DNA of 64,000 bases from Gammaproteobacteria bacterium. GTDB lineage: Bacteria > Pseudomonadota > Gammaproteobacteria > Steroidobacterales > Steroidobacteraceae. Each line of letters opens with the position of its first letter. Position 1 is the stretch's first letter. Positions 9,608 to 17,966 of this stretch are shown in pieces. The notes below the pieces were generated by a model, which was given only the letters and a program-made list of their open reading frames with translations, did no database searches and was not told the origin of the DNA. The stretch covers positions 28,748 through 92,747 of the forward strand of contig JAQGOF010000191.1 in the NCBI GenBank assembly GCA_028293745.1. The letters are read 5' to 3'. The translations under genes and the position numbers were made by a program.

Positions 9608-12600
9608 CTACCTGGCGCTCGGGGCTTCACTCGCGAACCACTGAGTCTCGAATAACTTTCTGCGCGGCCAGATCTCATCCAGCGTGTTCGCATCATAAAG
9701 TCTGCCATTTTCCATGACTTGCGAGATCGCCCGAGTGTTGCGAATATCCGTGCGCGGATCGGCATTCAAGATGATCAGGTCGGCGAATTTTCCAGCTTCG
9801 ATGCTGCCAAACTCGGTGGCGCGACCGATTGCCTCAGCCGATCCCAGGGTACCCGCTCGAAGAGCCTCCATCGGTGTCATCCCGCCTTGAACGTGCGCCT
9901 CCATCTCCCAATGAAATCCTGGGCCGGGAATCTCGCCATGCGCCCCCATCGCAACCACGCCGCCGGCCCGCTGGATCCTTGCGATATCGCCGCCGATCTC
10001 GGGATATAGGAACGTCGAGGGTTCCGTCCAAGGGCGCGTGAGAGCTGTGCTAGCGGCGACGGGGTACGGCCGAAAGCGCATGAACTTCGGATCGGTCATC
10101 GGTCGATCGCGAATGACAAAGTCATCCTGCGCCGGACTGCCTCCGTTTTTGATCTGCAACGTGCCGTCGTAGCTGGTCCGGCTGCGAGCGATGAGCTGCA
10201 CGACGTCGCCATAGATAGGCGTGGCGAGCGAATGCTCGTTTCCGGCATATCCGTCCAGGATCTGACTCAAATCCAACTTCAACGAGAGCGATCCTTCGGT
10301 GGTGGGCATCATCCCCATTTGCGCGGCCTCCTGGACCAACCACTGACGCTGGCGGCGATTCCCAATCAGATACTGCTTCACATTGCGAGTGCGGTAGTGA
10401 TCGCGGTAGCGCGTGAGCAGCGCGCGAGCGTCACTCAGCGACGCCACTCGGTTGAAAGAGAACATCGCCATTCCGGTGCTGGGGATGCGCGACCCCGTGA
10501 CCAGGCCCGCATCGACCAGATCCTGGTAGGCGAACATGTCGATACTCAGTGTGGACGGATCAAATGAGGTCGTGATCCCATTGGCCAGCCGTGCAGCTAA
10601 GCCCCAAGGCTGCAGGCTCAGCACATCGCGCCGGATGTCGGCGACATGGTCGTGCACGTCAATGAATCCAGGCAGAATGACTTTCCCGCTGACGTCACGA
10701 ATTGACGCATCGGTCGGCACTGCGGCCGTTCCAGACGGCCCAATCGAAGCAATTCGACCGTCGCGAATCACTACCTCGCCGTTTTCGATCACTTCATCGC
10801 CGCGCATGGTAATGACGCGCGCACCGCGCAATACGACACTCCCATGCGGATTGTCGCGGGGCACTTCCACTACAGCTTGGAACGCCTCTGTGTCCTGTCC
10901 AACGGTCGGAGCGTCGGCTGACCAACTCGGTGAGTCCGGGCGGTTGAGCTTGATGTTGGCAAGCGAACGGCGGTAGAAGGTCGAGCCGACCGCCCAGCTA
11001 ATTGTTTTGCCTGCGTCGGCCCATTCGAAGAAATCAGCTCCGACATCCGTGATTCTGCGATGCGCGACGCCCGGGTGTGATAGATCGACCGTCTCGCCTG
11101 GCGCCGGGGCAGCCAGGAGATGCAATTGTTGCGCGACGAGCGCCAATACCCAGTGTCCGTCCGGGCTGATCCGGCTGTCGTCAACGGCTGCGGTGCCATC
11201 CATGAAGTACCAGCCGGGTCCTCGAACCTCCACGGCTGACTTCATGGCTCCGCTGGATGGGTCTACGGCGGACAAACCGTTTGCGGTTCTCAGGTATACG
11301 GTTGCATTGTCTGGTCCAAAGTGCGGCTTGCCGCCGATCTCGCCGGACGTGATGAGGCGTGCGCTGCCTCCCCGGCTGGGAAATGCCACCAGCTCGGCTT
11401 GCCGTACCTGTCCGTATTCCATGGCGACGTTCAAACGTCCCGAGTTGCTGGAGCGCACAGCCAACACGTTGTTCCCATCGGGTGTAAAGACAGGACGAGT
11501 GTAGTAGGCCGATACGTCGCTTATTCGGCGCGCTGCGCCGCCCTTGGACGACACAATCCACACCTGGCCTGCGTTCCTGGCCGTCCAGGTTATGAACGAA
11601 ATGCTGCGCCCATCAGGTGACCAGCTGGGATGAAACTCTGGATCCCCTTGATGCGTGAGCCTGTGCGGGACCGCTCGTCCGTGCAATGACATGACATAGA
11701 TTCGGCCGAGTGCAGAGAATGCGAGTTGCTTGCCGTCCGGCGATTGTTCTGGGGTCTGGATCAGGCGAGCACGTACGGGACCCGTTTCCTGGGCCACGGC
11801 GACCCGCGTTTGGGGTCCCAACTGGGCATCCACTGAGGCTTTGAAAGGGATGGGCGCCGGGGGACCCTCCTCGACGGGCAGTTTCTCGAACTTGCCATTG
11901 CGACTGAGGATAACCGCTCGGCCGTCGCGAGTGAACGTGTAGCGCGGCTCGAGATCCTGCCAGCTCTGGGCCTGAATCTGGTCGTGTTGGATCGGAAATG
12001 CGAGCCAGCGATCGGTGCCCGCCGCGAGATTGCGCAGGCGCAGTCCGGTCTGCCCGCCGAAGCGGGTCGCGTAAGCCAGCCAGCGGCCGTCGGGCGAAAG
12101 GGCTGGACGAAAATACGGAATTGGAAACGATCGCCGGCCGGGTGCTCCCGGATCCGGCAATACAGTTTGCTCGACACCCGTTGCGATATTGCGGCGGACT
12201 ATTGACCAGGAATCGACGCCCCCGCCGAGATCTGACGGCCCGATACGCCGCGCGAAATACAAGTCGCGGCCGTCCGGTGAGACTACCGCACCGAGACTGC
12301 TGATTCCGTTGGCTCGCGGCTCTCCAGCTGCCTTCACGGGCACCACGAGCGCTTCTGAACCTTCGAGCCCGTAGCGCCACAACTCGTAGTTGTCAATGCT
12401 CCAGGAATATCGGCTGACATACAGCGATTGACCGTCGGGACTCCAAGCTGGCGAGACAAGCACGGAATCGTCGTCGCCGAAACTGATCTGCCGCGCATCG
12501 GTCCCGTCTGGCCGTACCAGCCACAAGTTCTCAGCGCCGGAGCGATCGCTTATGAATGCGATCCACTGACCGTCGGGCGAATAGGTCGGCTGTGAGTCGA

Positions 12601-12946
12601 AGGGCAAGCCGTCTGTGATCGATCTGGCCTGCCCCCCCGTGACATCCATCGAGTAGAGATCGCCGAGCAGATCGAACACCAGCCGCTTTCCGTCGGGCGA
12701 GAGGTCGACGGACATCCACGTCCCCTCGTCGGTCTCGAACGCAATGTGCCGTGTGGCCTGCAGCGGCAGTATCTGACCGGGCGCCTGCCGAGGCCTCGAC
12801 GCCGCAGAGCTGGATTCAGTCGAGGCATTTGCCTGGGCGAGAAAAGGCAGGAGATCATCAGGCTCCTGCGCCAACACGTCACCTGCGGCCGCGGTGCACA
12901 GCCCGATCACGAGCAGGCGGCAAAAAGCTCGCGCGCCCAGACTCAT
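9608..12946 (-). CDS. Secreted amidohydrolase fused to an N-terminal PD40/TolB-like beta-propeller, 1112 aa
   Basis: After a signal peptide (about residues 1-26) comes a long region of PD40 repeats carrying the hallmark S-P-D-G several times (about residues 50-640). The C-terminal part (about 690-1110) is an amidohydrolase barrel. It has the metal-binding H-D-H of the strand-1 motif (VILPGFIDVHDH), a G-A-H-G-E motif late in the barrel and the usual A-G-K-F-A-D-L-I-I-L closing strand. The enzyme would act in the periplasm on cyclic amides or peptide-like compounds; the propeller may gate or bind the substrate. It is the last gene of a leftward chain, and its ATG overlaps the stop of the preceding amidohydrolase (ATGA). 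The exact substrate cannot be read from the sequence. Confidence 0.88.
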   Translation of the reverse strand: MSLGARAFCRLLVIGLCTAAAGDVLAQEPDDLLPFLAQANASTESSSAASRPRQAPGQILPLQATRHIAFETDEGTWMSVDLSPDGKRLVFDLLGDLYSMDVTGGQARSITDGLPFDSQPTYSPDGQWIAFISDRSGAENLWLVRPDGTDARQISFGDDDSVLVSPAWSPDGQSLYVSRYSWSIDNYELWRYGLEGSEALVVPVKAAGEPRANGISSLGAVVSPDGRDLYFARRIGPSDLGGGVDSWSIVRRNIATGVEQTVLPDPGAPGRRSFPIPYFRPALSPDGRWLAYATRFGGQTGLRLRNLAAGTDRWLAFPIQHDQIQAQSWQDLEPRYTFTRDGRAVILSRNGKFEKLPVEEGPPAPIPFKASVDAQLGPQTRVAVAQETGPVRARLIQTPEQSPDGKQLAFSALGRIYVMSLHGRAVPHRLTHQGDPEFHPSWSPDGRSISFITWTARNAGQVWIVSSKGGAARRISDVSAYYTRPVFTPDGNNVLAVRSSNSGRLNVAMEYGQVRQAELVAFPSRGGSARLITSGEIGGKPHFGPDNATVYLRTANGLSAVDPSSGAMKSAVEVRGPGWYFMDGTAAVDDSRISPDGHWVLALVAQQLHLLAAPAPGETVDLSHPGVAHRRITDVGADFFEWADAGKTISWAVGSTFYRRSLANIKLNRPDSPSWSADAPTVGQDTEAFQAVVEVPRDNPHGSVVLRGARVITMRGDEVIENGEVVIRDGRIASIGPSGTAAVPTDASIRDVSGKVILPGFIDVHDHVADIRRDVLSLQPWGLAARLANGITTSFDPSTLSIDMFAYQDLVDAGLVTGSRIPSTGMAMFSFNRVASLSDARALLTRYRDHYRTRNVKQYLIGNRRQRQWLVQEAAQMGMMPTTEGSLSLKLDLSQILDGYAGNEHSLATPIYGDVVQLIARSRTSYDGTLQIKNGGSPAQDDFVIRDRPMTDPKFMRFRPYPVAASTALTRPWTEPSTFLYPEIGGDIARIQRAGGVVAMGAHGEIPGPGFHWEMEAHVQGGMTPMEALRAGTLGSAEAIGRATEFGSIEAGKFADLIILNADPRTDIRNTRAISQVMENGRLYDANTLDEIWPRRKLFETQWFASEAPSAR

Positions 12947-14220
12947 GGGCGGTGGGCTCCCCCCTCGAGTCCCGCTTTCGGCAGATACCGGTCACGCAAC
13001 TCGGTCTGATGCGTAGACAATGACATCTCCTTGCCCGATATCAACACCGTCACCGGTAGTGTTGACGGCTCCAGCGGATCGCCGTCCCAGATCACCAGGT
13101 CGCCATCGCGGCCGTTCGCAATCGTACCGCAACGATCCGCTACGCCCCAGATTTGCGCAGGGACGGAGGTTATCGATCTGAGACCGTCAATGTAGGGAAG
13201 TCCGTTGGCGACTGCGAGACCTGCGCCCTCTCGCATGGACAGTCCAGCGTTGTAGCTCTGATGGATGCCGCCCGCAATAACTATGGTCGCGATAGTAACG
13301 CCGGCCTCGTGCAGCAACGCGGCATTGTCGAGCCGCGCTCCCAGTTCGTCGAAATTGCCTGGCAGGTTCGCCTGGGGATCGAGGATCACCGGGATTTTAG
13401 CCGCCGCGAGGGCATTTGCTGCCATCCACGCTTCGACGCCGCCGATGATAACGACTTTGAGTGCGTAATCTGACGCCAACTTGATTGCCTGCCGGATATC
13501 CGACTCACGGTTGACCGAAATCGCCAAGGGCTCTTTCCCCGCCAACACAGGTTCCAGCGCGAGGAATTCAGGGGTGCGGGTGGCGGGACTCGCCGCAGAC
13601 GCGAGACCCGTCTTCGCAGAATCCAACGCGGTACGCAGGAGCTTCCACTGCGCCGCCCTCGAGCCGCCAGCATCGCTACTGCTTCGCCCGCCAATTACGG
13701 CGAAAACGCCAATGTGGGTACGCTCGATGAGATCGCTCGAATCAGCCAATCGCAGCAGCGCTCCAGTGCCTGAGAACGGCGCTACGCCGCCATTGACGGG
13801 ATAGGTGATCGCGCGACTCACTCCGTCTGCGCGGGCCAACTGCACGAGTGTGGAATTCGGGTTAATGGCGTATTGCACGTCAAACGCGGCACCGAGGGAT
13901 GATCCCGATTTGACACCCGAATCCACGGTGTCGGTTGAGCTTGATACCTCGAGCAGACCGAGGTGCGTTGCGGCGTGGATGAGTCCTGGAGTGACAGGTT
14001 GGCCTTTCGCATCAATCAGCCGCGCTGCTGACGGTACCGTCCCACCAGAGCTCACCGAGGTTATCTTCCCGTCAGTGATGACGATCGTCGCATTCTCCAG
14101 GGAATCCGCTGTAGTCATCGTCCACGCCTTGGCGTGAGTGATCGCGATCGTCTCGGCTATCGCAAGATGACCGGCTAGGGCGAGGTGCGATCCGGCAAGC
14201 AACTGGAACCAGCCTCTCAT
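12943..14220 (-). CDS. Amidohydrolase-like protein without the metal-binding HxH, probable pseudoenzyme, 425 aa
   Basis: The overall pattern is that of secreted imidazolonepropionase-like amidohydrolases. A signal peptide (about 1-22) is followed by the start of the barrel at V-T-P-G-L-I, by a V-V-I-I-G-G-V-E-A-W stretch and by the closing G-R-D-G-D-L-V-I-W strand. The strand-1 motif, normally D-x-H-x-H, here reads H-A-A-T-H, so the first metal His is Ala. I also cannot find the usual late barrel Asp. A family of such inactive-looking paralogues encoded next to active amidohydrolases is known to me from other proteobacteria. It overlaps both neighbours by four bases. A structural or regulatory partner of an active amidohydrolase is therefore more likely than a free-standing enzyme (inference). 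Confidence 0.85.
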   Translation of the reverse strand: MRGWFQLLAGSHLALAGHLAIAETIAITHAKAWTMTTADSLENATIVITDGKITSVSSGGTVPSAARLIDAKGQPVTPGLIHAATHLGLLEVSSSTDTVDSGVKSGSSLGAAFDVQYAINPNSTLVQLARADGVSRAITYPVNGGVAPFSGTGALLRLADSSDLIERTHIGVFAVIGGRSSSDAGGSRAAQWKLLRTALDSAKTGLASAASPATRTPEFLALEPVLAGKEPLAISVNRESDIRQAIKLASDYALKVVIIGGVEAWMAANALAAAKIPVILDPQANLPGNFDELGARLDNAALLHEAGVTIATIVIAGGIHQSYNAGLSMREGAGLAVANGLPYIDGLRSITSVPAQIWGVADRCGTIANGRDGDLVIWDGDPLEPSTLPVTVLISGKEMSLSTHQTELRDRYLPKAGLEGGAHRP

Positions 14221-15638
14221 GTCCGCCGCCGGGACTCGGGTCGGCCCAACAGGAGGTCAGGCTCCTGGGAGCTGCGTGGATTTGCCCGGTCATAGGCCAG
14301 CGCGCCGTCAATGAACACCTGGTCTGCGTGGGTATAGATAGAGAAGGGATCTCCCGACCAGATGACAATATCAGCGTTCCGGCCGGGCCCGACTGTGCCA
14401 ATACGATCGTCGAGCCCGAGTGCCTTCGCGGGAGTGCTGGTCACCCAACGGATGATGTGCTCAGGTGGCAGCTTCAGCCCCATACGCCGGCCAACGGCCG
14501 CCGCCTTGGCCGCTTCGATGGTCAGTCTCTGCCCTACTGTGGCCGAGTCCGAGTGCATCATCACACAGCCACCGGCGGCATCGACCATAGCCGCGTTTTC
14601 GCGAATCGCATCCTCGAGCTCCATCTTGAATCCCCACCAGTCCGACCAGACGGCGACGCAGGTACCCGCTTTCTTGAGCTGCGAAACGATCTTGTAGGCT
14701 TCCGTGGCGTGATGAAAGGCGCGGATCTGAAAACCAAACTCGGCGGCAACACCCAACATGGTGCTCATGTCGCCCGAGCGGTAGCAATGCATGTGAACCG
14801 CGATGTCACCGGTCAACACCGCGGCCAGGGTGTCGAGCTTCAGATCGCGGGCCGGCGGGGCCGCTCGGATACCGCTTTCGTAGTCACGCCAGCCCTGTAG
14901 ATACTCCTGCGCTTTCAGGAACGCTTCGCGCACCAGGGCGACCTCACCCTGTCGGCTGCTCGGACCGCGACCCTTCTCCCCAAAATAACTCTTGGGATTC
15001 TCCCCGCAGGCCATCTTGAGCCCCTGCCCAGCGCCGGGGAATTTCATGGAGCGCACATCGGCCGCAGGAATGGGCTTGACGATGACTGACCGGCCGGAGA
15101 ACAACGGAGTCGAGCCCGGAAGTATCTGCAGCGTGGTGACGCCGCTGCGCAGCGCCGCCGAAAACGCGGGGTCCTGCGTGTTGACCGCGTGCTCGATCCA
15201 AGTGTCGGCGGCGTTCGGGTCGCTCAATTCTGAGACGTCGGAGGAGTCCATGTCGCCCGAGGTAGATGGGATCGAGAAGACACCGTCGTGACTGTGCACG
15301 TCGATGATGCCCGGCGTCACCCAACGGCCATGAGCGTTGATGACCGTCGCTCCACCGGCGCTCAATCCATGACCGACAGCGACGATCTTGCCTCCCCGGA
15401 TCAACACGTCTCCATTGTCGATGCGGTGCCCAGCACCATCCAGGATGGTCGCTCCCTCGATCAGCGTGTCAGTACGGGGGAGCGGCTGATATGTGCTGGG
15501 ATACGGGTCGGCCGCAAACGGCAGCGGTATGCGCGCCTTGGCATCGGCTGCACCCGCTTCCAGGGTTGCAATGGACAAACAGGTCACTGCCGCGATGAGA
15601 ACGAGTGGCCGCAAATACCCGGCTCTCTGCGCCCTCAT
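14217..15638 (-). CDS. Secreted metal-dependent amidohydrolase, about 473 aa
   Basis: The barrel carries an intact H-S-H metal motif (VTPGIIDVHSHDG), later His residues in V-H-M-H-C-Y and F-H-H-A-T, and an Asp in M-M-H-S-D-S, so it looks catalytically competent. A signal peptide (L-V-L-I-A-A-V-T-C then A-G-A-A-D-A) sends it to the periplasm. I chose the ATG at 15638; a TTG at 15656, overlapping the upstream stop, would add six residues and would fit the stop-start overlaps seen elsewhere in this operon. The 3' end overlaps the next gene by four bases. Family members hydrolyse cyclic amides, N-acyl amino acids or dipeptides; the substrate here is unknown. Confidence 0.85.
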   Translation of the reverse strand: MRAQRAGYLRPLVLIAAVTCLSIATLEAGAADAKARIPLPFAADPYPSTYQPLPRTDTLIEGATILDGAGHRIDNGDVLIRGGKIVAVGHGLSAGGATVINAHGRWVTPGIIDVHSHDGVFSIPSTSGDMDSSDVSELSDPNAADTWIEHAVNTQDPAFSAALRSGVTTLQILPGSTPLFSGRSVIVKPIPAADVRSMKFPGAGQGLKMACGENPKSYFGEKGRGPSSRQGEVALVREAFLKAQEYLQGWRDYESGIRAAPPARDLKLDTLAAVLTGDIAVHMHCYRSGDMSTMLGVAAEFGFQIRAFHHATEAYKIVSQLKKAGTCVAVWSDWWGFKMELEDAIRENAAMVDAAGGCVMMHSDSATVGQRLTIEAAKAAAVGRRMGLKLPPEHIIRWVTSTPAKALGLDDRIGTVGPGRNADIVIWSGDPFSIYTHADQVFIDGALAYDRANPRSSQEPDLLLGRPESRRRT

Positions 15639-15652
15639 CTGTTTCGCCGGCC

Positions 15653-17338
15653 TCAAGCGGCCCCTGCCGCGATGAATCGCTCCCGGCCTGCCACGATGGT
15701 ACGCAGCACCCGGGTGTCCGTGATCCTCTGTGGATCGACCTTCAGCAGATCCTGGTCCAGAACCACCAGGTCGGCCAGGTATCCGGGCGCCAGCCGACCC
15801 AACCGGTTCTCCTGAAAACCCGCGTAGGCATTGTTAACAGTGTAGGCGATCAACGACTGCTCGACGGTGACGCGCTGTTCCGGCATCCACCCACCCGGAT
15901 TGGCGCCATCGATCGTTTGTCGCAGCACTGCTGCGGCAATGCCGGTCAACGGCGCAAACGGCGCTACCGGCCAGTCGGAGCCGAAACACACGCGGGCATT
16001 CGCATCAAACAGCGACTTGAACGCATACGTTCCTTTGAGGCGCTCCGCGCCGACCCGTTGAATTGCCCATCGGCCATCATCAATCGCGTGATACGGTTGA
16101 ACGGACGGAAGCACTTGCTGGCGCCCGAATCGCGCAATCGCCCCGGGGCTGAGGTGTTGAGCGTGCTCGATTCTGAAGCGGCGGTCGCGTGGGCCATTGG
16201 CTTTGACTACTTCCTCGAAAATGTCGAGAACATTGTCGTTGGCCTCATCGCCGATCGCATGTATCGAGACAGGCAGGTTGTTTCGATCGGCCTGGCCGAT
16301 CCACTCCCGTAGATGCTCGAGCGTATTCACGCGGATTCCGCGCGTGCCGGGAGAGTCATCGTAGGGTTTGTAGAACAAGGCTGTCCGCGACCCCAGCGAT
16401 CCGTCGGCCAAGGCCTTCAATCCGCCCCATCGAACCCAATCATCCCCGGTGCCTTCGCGCCGGGCGGCTGTAGCGACTCTCTCCCAGTCCGCCAGCGGTA
16501 CATAGGAGATGAACCGCATGTCAGTTTCGCCCTTCGCGCGCAGCCGCAACAGGGCCTCATGAGTATCCCAATCCAGGCCCATCGAATGGGCTTGTGTGAC
16601 ACCGTTGCTCAACCCGTGTTGAATCCCCACCTGCAGCATCTTCTCGAGCGCCGCATGCGTTGGCGGAGGAATGACTTTCTGCACCAGGTCCTTGGCGGTA
16701 TCGATGACGATGCCGGTGGGCTCGCCGTCAGAATCCCGCAGGATTCGTCCGCCCTTGGGTTCCGGGGTATTGCGATCGATCCCTGCCGAACGCAGTCCCA
16801 CCGAATTGACCAGCCACATGTGCTGATCGAGCCGGGCCAGGGCGACGGGAGTCTGAGGCGTCACGGCATCGATCCACTTGCGCGTCGGCAGCTCTCCTCC
16901 CCACAGTTCCGCATCCCAACTTCCGCCCTGCAACCACTGCCCGGGCGGTTGTTGCTGGGCCGCTTCCGCGATCCGCCGCGTAAACTCCTCGCGTGTCCGG
17001 GCATGGCGCAGATCAGGAGGCACCAACGTCGCGGCCGCCAATAGAAAGTGGGTGTGCGCGTCAATGAAGCCGGGCACGACAAAGGCCTGCTTCAGATCAA
17101 CGATCCGTGTCTTCTTCCCCGTCCTGGATCCGACGAGGCTGCGAACCGGGCCCTCGCCTACTGCAGCGATTCTTGCACCGGAAATTCCGATTGCGGTTGC
17201 GAGCGGCGCACCGGGTATCCCGGTCCAGATCCGGGCATTCACGTACGCCGTATCCAGCTCGGAAACGGCAAACAGCACTTTGGGCGCGAGCAGAAGCGAG
17301 CTGCCCGCAGCGAGGAACTGGCGACGATCGGTTTTCAT
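15653..17338 (-). CDS. YtcJ-like amidohydrolase (amidohydrolase family 3), 561 aa
   Basis: This is a YtcJ/LAF3-type metal hydrolase: VPGFIDAHTHF gives the H-T-H pair, H-A-I-G-D-E-A-N-D the mid-barrel His, R-I-E-H-A-Q-H the next ligand and F-G-S-D-W-P-V the late Asp. The N-terminus (D-R-R-Q-F-L followed by a hydrophobic run) resembles a Tat signal, suggesting export of a pre-folded metalloenzyme. Its ATG overlaps the stop of the PaiB-like gene by four bases, and its own stop lies next to the following amidohydrolase start. Length and motif order are normal for the family. The natural substrate of this family is generally not established, so none is given here. Confidence 0.88.
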   Translation of the reverse strand: MKTDRRQFLAAGSSLLLAPKVLFAVSELDTAYVNARIWTGIPGAPLATAIGISGARIAAVGEGPVRSLVGSRTGKKTRIVDLKQAFVVPGFIDAHTHFLLAAATLVPPDLRHARTREEFTRRIAEAAQQQPPGQWLQGGSWDAELWGGELPTRKWIDAVTPQTPVALARLDQHMWLVNSVGLRSAGIDRNTPEPKGGRILRDSDGEPTGIVIDTAKDLVQKVIPPPTHAALEKMLQVGIQHGLSNGVTQAHSMGLDWDTHEALLRLRAKGETDMRFISYVPLADWERVATAARREGTGDDWVRWGGLKALADGSLGSRTALFYKPYDDSPGTRGIRVNTLEHLREWIGQADRNNLPVSIHAIGDEANDNVLDIFEEVVKANGPRDRRFRIEHAQHLSPGAIARFGRQQVLPSVQPYHAIDDGRWAIQRVGAERLKGTYAFKSLFDANARVCFGSDWPVAPFAPLTGIAAAVLRQTIDGANPGGWMPEQRVTVEQSLIAYTVNNAYAGFQENRLGRLAPGYLADLVVLDQDLLKVDPQRITDTRVLRTIVAGRERFIAAGAA

Positions 17339-17952
17339 TGCTTTCCCGGCGATTCGCCCGCGGGGTCCGGATTGAAGTCGGCCATCCAGCGAACGAGATC
17401 CGCGTTACCCAGCTTGGTCAGAATCTCTCCCCGTGACTGTGGCGTTTCATCCTGTCCCAACTTGAAGCGACTCCTGACGCGGCGCACGTGAGCGCGAAAT
17501 GCAACGATTTTCTGGACCATCAGATGATACCGCTCGCCCATCTCGGCAATGGTCCAAGGCACTGGCCGGTTGCGCTCCATCCAATAGACCAATTTCTCGA
17601 GAGCCCGGCCATTCTCCTGGGGCAGCAGCTCGATCTCCACATCGAATTGGGCCGAGGCGTAGTTCCAAGTAGGTGCCCAACCCGGCTTGGACACCAGTTC
17701 CGGGGAGATGTAGCCCTGCGGTCCCATGAAAAGAATGGTCGCCCGCGGGGCCGAGCGCAGCAGGGCCACGTGCGGATTTGAAAGGGCGAAGTGTCCCAGG
17801 AGCGAGGCAATTTTTCCATCGGGCTGCGGCTCGGCGAGCATCGGCAAGGGCGTGGCTCCATAGCCCGAATCGTCCACCGAGACGATCCAGGCTAAGGGAT
17901 ACTCCTCGATCAACTGCAGCAAATCCGCTTGCGTACGGGGCTCGAAGCTCAT
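17335..17952 (-). CDS. PaiB-like FMN-binding protein, 205 aa
   Basis: The product resembles PaiB / FMN-binding negative transcriptional regulators, a split-barrel flavin-binding fold. Seen in the sequence are L-L-G-H-F-A-L-S-N-P-H, the F-M-G-P-Q-G-Y-I-S-P strand and W-x-P-T-W-N-Y. The length of 205 residues is standard for the family. I start it at the ATG at 17952, which opens the conserved N-terminus MSFEPRTQ; the frame stays open further upstream, but that extension overlaps the TonB receptor and is not family-like. It lies between the receptor and the amidohydrolases. PaiB relatives are often linked to MocR regulators and B6-type chemistry, and a MocR gene is close by here. Whether it is a regulator or an oxidoreductase is open. 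Confidence 0.85.
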   Translation of the reverse strand: MSFEPRTQADLLQLIEEYPLAWIVSVDDSGYGATPLPMLAEPQPDGKIASLLGHFALSNPHVALLRSAPRATILFMGPQGYISPELVSKPGWAPTWNYASAQFDVEIELLPQENGRALEKLVYWMERNRPVPWTIAEMGERYHLMVQKIVAFRAHVRRVRSRFKLGQDETPQSRGEILTKLGNADLVRWMADFNPDPAGESPGKQ

Positions 17953-17966
17953 GCGGTGCGACCAAG

